From contig JAHBZT010000005.1 of NCBI GenBank assembly GCA_019635315.1, positions 363,234-427,233 of the forward strand: a stretch of DNA of 64,000 bases. The letters run 5' to 3'. Positions within the stretch are counted from its first letter, which is position 1. Every line of letters starts with the position of its first letter. A model generated the notes under the pieces. It saw only the letters and a program-made list of their open reading frames with translations. It did not search any database and was not told where the DNA came from. The position numbers and the translations under genes are program-made. Below, piece after piece: positions 61,536 through 64,000 of this stretch. The stretch comes from Rubrivivax sp. (GTDB lineage Bacteria > Pseudomonadota > Gammaproteobacteria > Burkholderiales > Burkholderiaceae_C).

Positions 61536-63158
61536 TCAGCGCACGAATCGCTCGCGCAGCTTCACCTTCCAGAACTTGCCGGTCGAGGTGCGCGGCACCG
61601 CGTCGATGATCTCGTAGCGGTCCGGCAGCTGCCACTTCGCGAAGCCGCGCGCGAGCAGGTGTTCGGCGAAGGCCGCAGCGTCGGCCGCGGCGCCGGGCTT
61701 GAAGGCCACGCAGGCCAGCGGGCGCTCGCCCCACTTCTCGTCGGGCACCGCGATCACCGCCGCCTCGGCCACCGCGGGGTGGGCCATCAGCGCATTCTCC
61801 AAGTCCACCGAGCTGATCCACTCGCCGCCGCTCTTGATGAGGTCCTTGGTGCGGTCGGTGATGCGCACGAAACCGAGCTCGTCGATGGTCGCCACGTCGC
61901 CGGTGCGCAGCCAGCCGTCGCTGGTGAACTTGTCGTCGAAGGGCGCGCTGCCGACATAGCGGCCGGTGATGAAGGGGCCGCGGACCTGGATCTCGCCCAT
62001 CGTGCGGCCATCGTGCGGCGCGTCGGCGCCTTCCTCGGTGCGAATGCGCACGTCCACCAGCGGCGCCGGCACGCCGGCCATCGCGGCGCGGCGGAAGCGT
62101 TCGTCGAGGTCGGCATCCTTCAGCGACGCGGTGGGGTAGGAGATGGTCGCCACCGGTGAGGTCTCGGTCATGCCCCAGCCCTGCAGCAGCCACACGCCAT
62201 GGCGGTGGAAGGCGCGGATCAACGACTCCGGCACCGCCGCGCCACCGACCAGCGAGCGCATGCCCTGCGGCAGCTTCCAGCGCCCGGGCTGCTCGGTCAG
62301 CGCACGCTCGTAGGCCTGGATCAGCGTCAGCCAGATCGTCGGCACGCCCAGCGCCAATGTCGGCGGCTCCAGCTGCATCAGGTCCAGCAGGTCGTCGGGG
62401 TACAGGTGCGGGCCCGGGAAGACCAGCTTCACGCCCAGCATCACCGCGCCATAGGGCACGCCCCAGCTGTTGGCGTGGAACATCGGCGTCACCGGCATCA
62501 CGACGTCGGTGCCCTTGAGGCCCCAGAAGTCGGCCAGGCTGGCGACCAGCGTGTGCAGGATCTGCGAGCGGTGCGAATAGACCACGCCCTTGGGCCGGCC
62601 GGTGGTGCCGCTCGTGTAGCACATCGCGACCGGATCGTTCTCGTCGTGCGGGGCGTAGGCGAAGCCGGCTTCGTCGGCGGCGGCGAGCAGGGCCTCGTAG
62701 TCGGCCAGGCCCGCGGGCACCGGGCCGCCCGAGAACGGGAAGACGATCACGCGCTCGAAGCGGTGCAGCGGCGCGAATTTCTCGTACAGCGGCAGCAGCA
62801 CGTCGTCGACGATCAGGAAACGGTCGTCGGCGTCGTGCGCTATCCAGCCGATCTCGTCCGGCGCCAGCCGCAGGTTCAGCGTGTGCATCACGCCGCCGGC
62901 GGCCGGAATGCCAAAATAGGCCTCCAGGTGCGCGTGGTGGTTCCAGCAGAGGGTGGCGACACGCTCGCCCTTCTGCAGCCCCAGCCCCTGCAGCGCGGCG
63001 GCCAGCGCGCGGGCGCGGCGACGGATGTCGCGGTAGCGGTGGCGCACCAGGCCCTTGTCGGGCCGCCGCGAGACCACCTCGTTGTCGCCGAACAGCGTGC
63101 CGGCGCGGTCCAGCAGGTGGTTCAGCGACAGCGGCACGTCCATCATCGTCGTCAGCAT
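61536..63158 (-). CDS. Acyl-CoA ligase (long/medium-chain fatty-acid type)
   Basis: 540 residues from ATG 63158, which has GGAG upstream. ANL-superfamily motifs: [20 protein letters not shown] (P-loop, near 175-194), [10 protein letters not shown] near 325, [13 protein letters not shown] near 410 and the catalytic lysine motif [15 protein letters not shown] at the C-terminus. The closest type is the FadD/alkK-like medium-to-long-chain acyl-CoA synthetase with conserved PMFHANSWG. It activates a fatty acid to acyl-CoA via acyl-AMP for beta-oxidation or lipid use. Convergent with the alpha-E gene. Confidence 0.92.
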   Translation of the reverse strand: MLTTMMDVPLSLNHLLDRAGTLFGDNEVVSRRPDKGLVRHRYRDIRRRARALAAALQGLGLQKGERVATLCWNHHAHLEAYFGIPAAGGVMHTLNLRLAPDEIGWIAHDADDRFLIVDDVLLPLYEKFAPLHRFERVIVFPFSGGPVPAGLADYEALLAAADEAGFAYAPHDENDPVAMCYTSGTTGRPKGVVYSHRSQILHTLVASLADFWGLKGTDVVMPVTPMFHANSWGVPYGAVMLGVKLVFPGPHLYPDDLLDLMQLEPPTLALGVPTIWLTLIQAYERALTEQPGRWKLPQGMRSLVGGAAVPESLIRAFHRHGVWLLQGWGMTETSPVATISYPTASLKDADLDERFRRAAMAGVPAPLVDVRIRTEEGADAPHDGRTMGEIQVRGPFITGRYVGSAPFDDKFTSDGWLRTGDVATIDELGFVRITDRTKDLIKSGGEWISSVDLENALMAHPAVAEAAVIAVPDEKWGERPLACVAFKPGAAADAAAFAEHLLARGFAKWQLPDRYEIIDAVPRTSTGKFWKVKLRERFVR

Positions 63159-63207
63159 CGCGGTCTCCGGTGTCCTGCCGCCATGCTGCCGCGATGTGCC
63201 GCGCACG

Positions 63208-63777
63208 TCAGCCGGGGTCTTCCAGCCCCTGCTCGCGGCGCGCGTGGTATTCGGCCTCCAGCAGGCTCATCACGACCAGCGAATCGAAGCCGCCGCCGTC
63301 GGCCTTGGCGATGCGCACGCTCTCGCGCAGCCGGCCTTCCTCGACGAAGCCCTCGCTGGCATAGAGCGCCAGCGCGCGCACATTGAGCGACTTGACGTCC
63401 AGCCAGAAGCGGTGCGCGCCGAGGTCGCGGAAGGCCATCAGCTTCAGCCGGCGCACGCAGCGCCGGCCCAGGCCGCTGCCATGCGTGGCCAGCACCAGGC
63501 GCTTGAGCTCCACGCTGCCATGCGGGTTGCGGCAGCCCTGCAGGATCACGAAACCGTCGCGCAGCGCCGGCTGGTCGTTGCCGCCGGTCTCCACGATGAA
63601 GTGACGGAAGTCCGGGAAGCGCACCGCGCCTTCGTGCTGGGTGCGCTCCCAGGGCGTGATGAAGGGGCGGTTGCGCGCGTCCTGCTCCAGCGAGACCACG
63701 AAGTCCAGGTCGGACAGCATCGTCGGCCGCAGGCGCAGCGGCGACGCGGCAGGCGATGGCCCTTCGTCGGTCACCAC
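63208..63777 (-). CDS. GNAT-family N-acetyltransferase
   Basis: 189 residues from GTG 63777. RimJ/RimL-like GNAT fold: LRLRPTMLSDLDFVV at the start, VLATHGSGLGRRCVRRL (acetyl-CoA pyrophosphate loop, near 98-114) and LDVKSLNVRALALYASEGF near 125-143. The acceptor is unknown. An ATG at 63843 would add 22 Arg-rich residues with no family match; the tandem GTG codons at 63777/63774 with AGGGGG upstream are preferred. Its upstream flank is occupied by repeat copy C. Confidence 0.85.
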   Translation of the reverse strand: MVTDEGPSPAASPLRLRPTMLSDLDFVVSLEQDARNRPFITPWERTQHEGAVRFPDFRHFIVETGGNDQPALRDGFVILQGCRNPHGSVELKRLVLATHGSGLGRRCVRRLKLMAFRDLGAHRFWLDVKSLNVRALALYASEGFVEEGRLRESVRIAKADGGGFDSLVVMSLLEAEYHARREQGLEDPG

Positions 63778-63854
63778 GGAGCCCCCTGCGTCACGGCGCC
63801 GCGACGTGCACCCGAGGCGACGCGTGGTGAGCGCGGTCCGCATGACGATGGAAG

Positions 63855-64000
63855 CTTGCGGCGCTTTGCCGACATTCGCGGCAGTGCGCTGCGCGTGCCT
63901 GCCGACACTGGCGCAGCGAAGCCGCGTGGGGGCAGCCCGCAGCGCCCAGAGTCCGGCGGTCGGCGCTGCGCGCCAACTGCCCTGCGATGCTCGGGCTCCT
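63855..64000. repeat. Nested inverted-repeat element, copy C (cut by the window edge)
   Basis: The outer repeat is at 63855-63878 and module 1 begins at 63916, the same 61-bp interval as in copies A and B. The 85 visible bases of module 1 match the other copies closely. The rest lies outside the window. Confidence 0.8.

Noticed and set aside
63778-63843. Arg-rich N-terminal extension of the GNAT protein from ATG 63843.
   Set aside because: The 22 extra residues match nothing in the fold, and tandem GTG codons with a purine-rich site lie at the domain boundary.

Overview
The window is very GC-rich, has almost no AT-rich intergenic DNA, and consists mainly of housekeeping and signalling genes. 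The gene set (ParC, LipA/LipB, PhoH-YbeY, DsbB, ComEC, a PEP-CTERM protein, a slipin-NfeD pair, a fused-subunit 2-oxoacid:ferredoxin oxidoreductase) together with the base composition suggests a betaproteobacterium of the order Burkholderiales, perhaps near Rubrivivax, Ideonella or Leptothrix. That placement is inference from gene content, since there is no rRNA here. I saw no tRNA, rRNA, CRISPR array, transposase or phage gene.

Layout. 1-9.2 kb: 3' part of a chemoreceptor, an FtsX-type permease without its ATPase, a DODA-type extradiol dioxygenase, an SPFH-SHOCT protein, an adenine/adenosine deaminase and an M16 peptidase. 9.2-14.6 kb (minus): a tight operon of an acetate-CoA-ligase-like enzyme, E1alpha, E1beta, a lipoyl E2 and a free-standing acyl carrier protein. 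14.7-18.7 kb (minus): NfeD protease, slipin and a phosphotransferase-kinase fusion joined by ATGA overlaps. 18.8-26.5 kb: a PaaK-like ligase, lipA and lipB (which would supply lipoate to the E2 above), a DUF1688/URC4 protein with an XRE regulator, and a PAS-GGDEF protein. 26.5-29.1 kb (minus): an orphan ATP synthase c subunit, a hemerythrin-like protein, ybeY and phoH. 29.2-40.7 kb: a 7TM histidine kinase with its response regulator, a small trypsin-like protease, an SDR, parC, an exported PepF-type peptidase and a PAS hybrid kinase. 40.9-45.8 kb: a FAD/Fe-S oxidoreductase followed by gamma-alpha and beta subunits of a 2-oxoacid:ferredoxin oxidoreductase. 46.7-51 kb: PEP-CTERM protein, dsbB-ridA and comEC. 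51-61.5 kb: two versions of the transglutaminase / circularly permuted ATP-grasp / alpha-E system, one fused and one split. 61.5-63.8 kb: an acyl-CoA ligase and a GNAT acetyltransferase.

The most unusual signal is non-coding. A roughly 650-bp dispersed element is present in two full copies (45812-46477 and 57341-57987), and a third runs off the right edge (63855-64000). Each full copy is a nest of inverted repeats: an outer terminal inverted repeat, then two modules of 237 and 235 bp, each bounded by its own inverted repeat, whose 50-bp cores are inverted copies of each other. The central 522 bp aligns between copies at one constant offset at every landmark I checked, and at least one internal stem differs in sequence between copies but stays paired. 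One copy sits exactly between the two ATP-grasp/transglutaminase cassettes. Other repeat signals are a 105-bp inverted-repeat element (1810-1914), a 31-bp tandem array of palindromes (26393-26534), and hairpin-rich in-frame insertions inside two enzymes (about 5158-5235 and 41104-41187).

The coding calls for known families are secure. Promoter and operator calls, several GTG/TTG starts, and functions of the uncharacterised families are inference and are marked as such.
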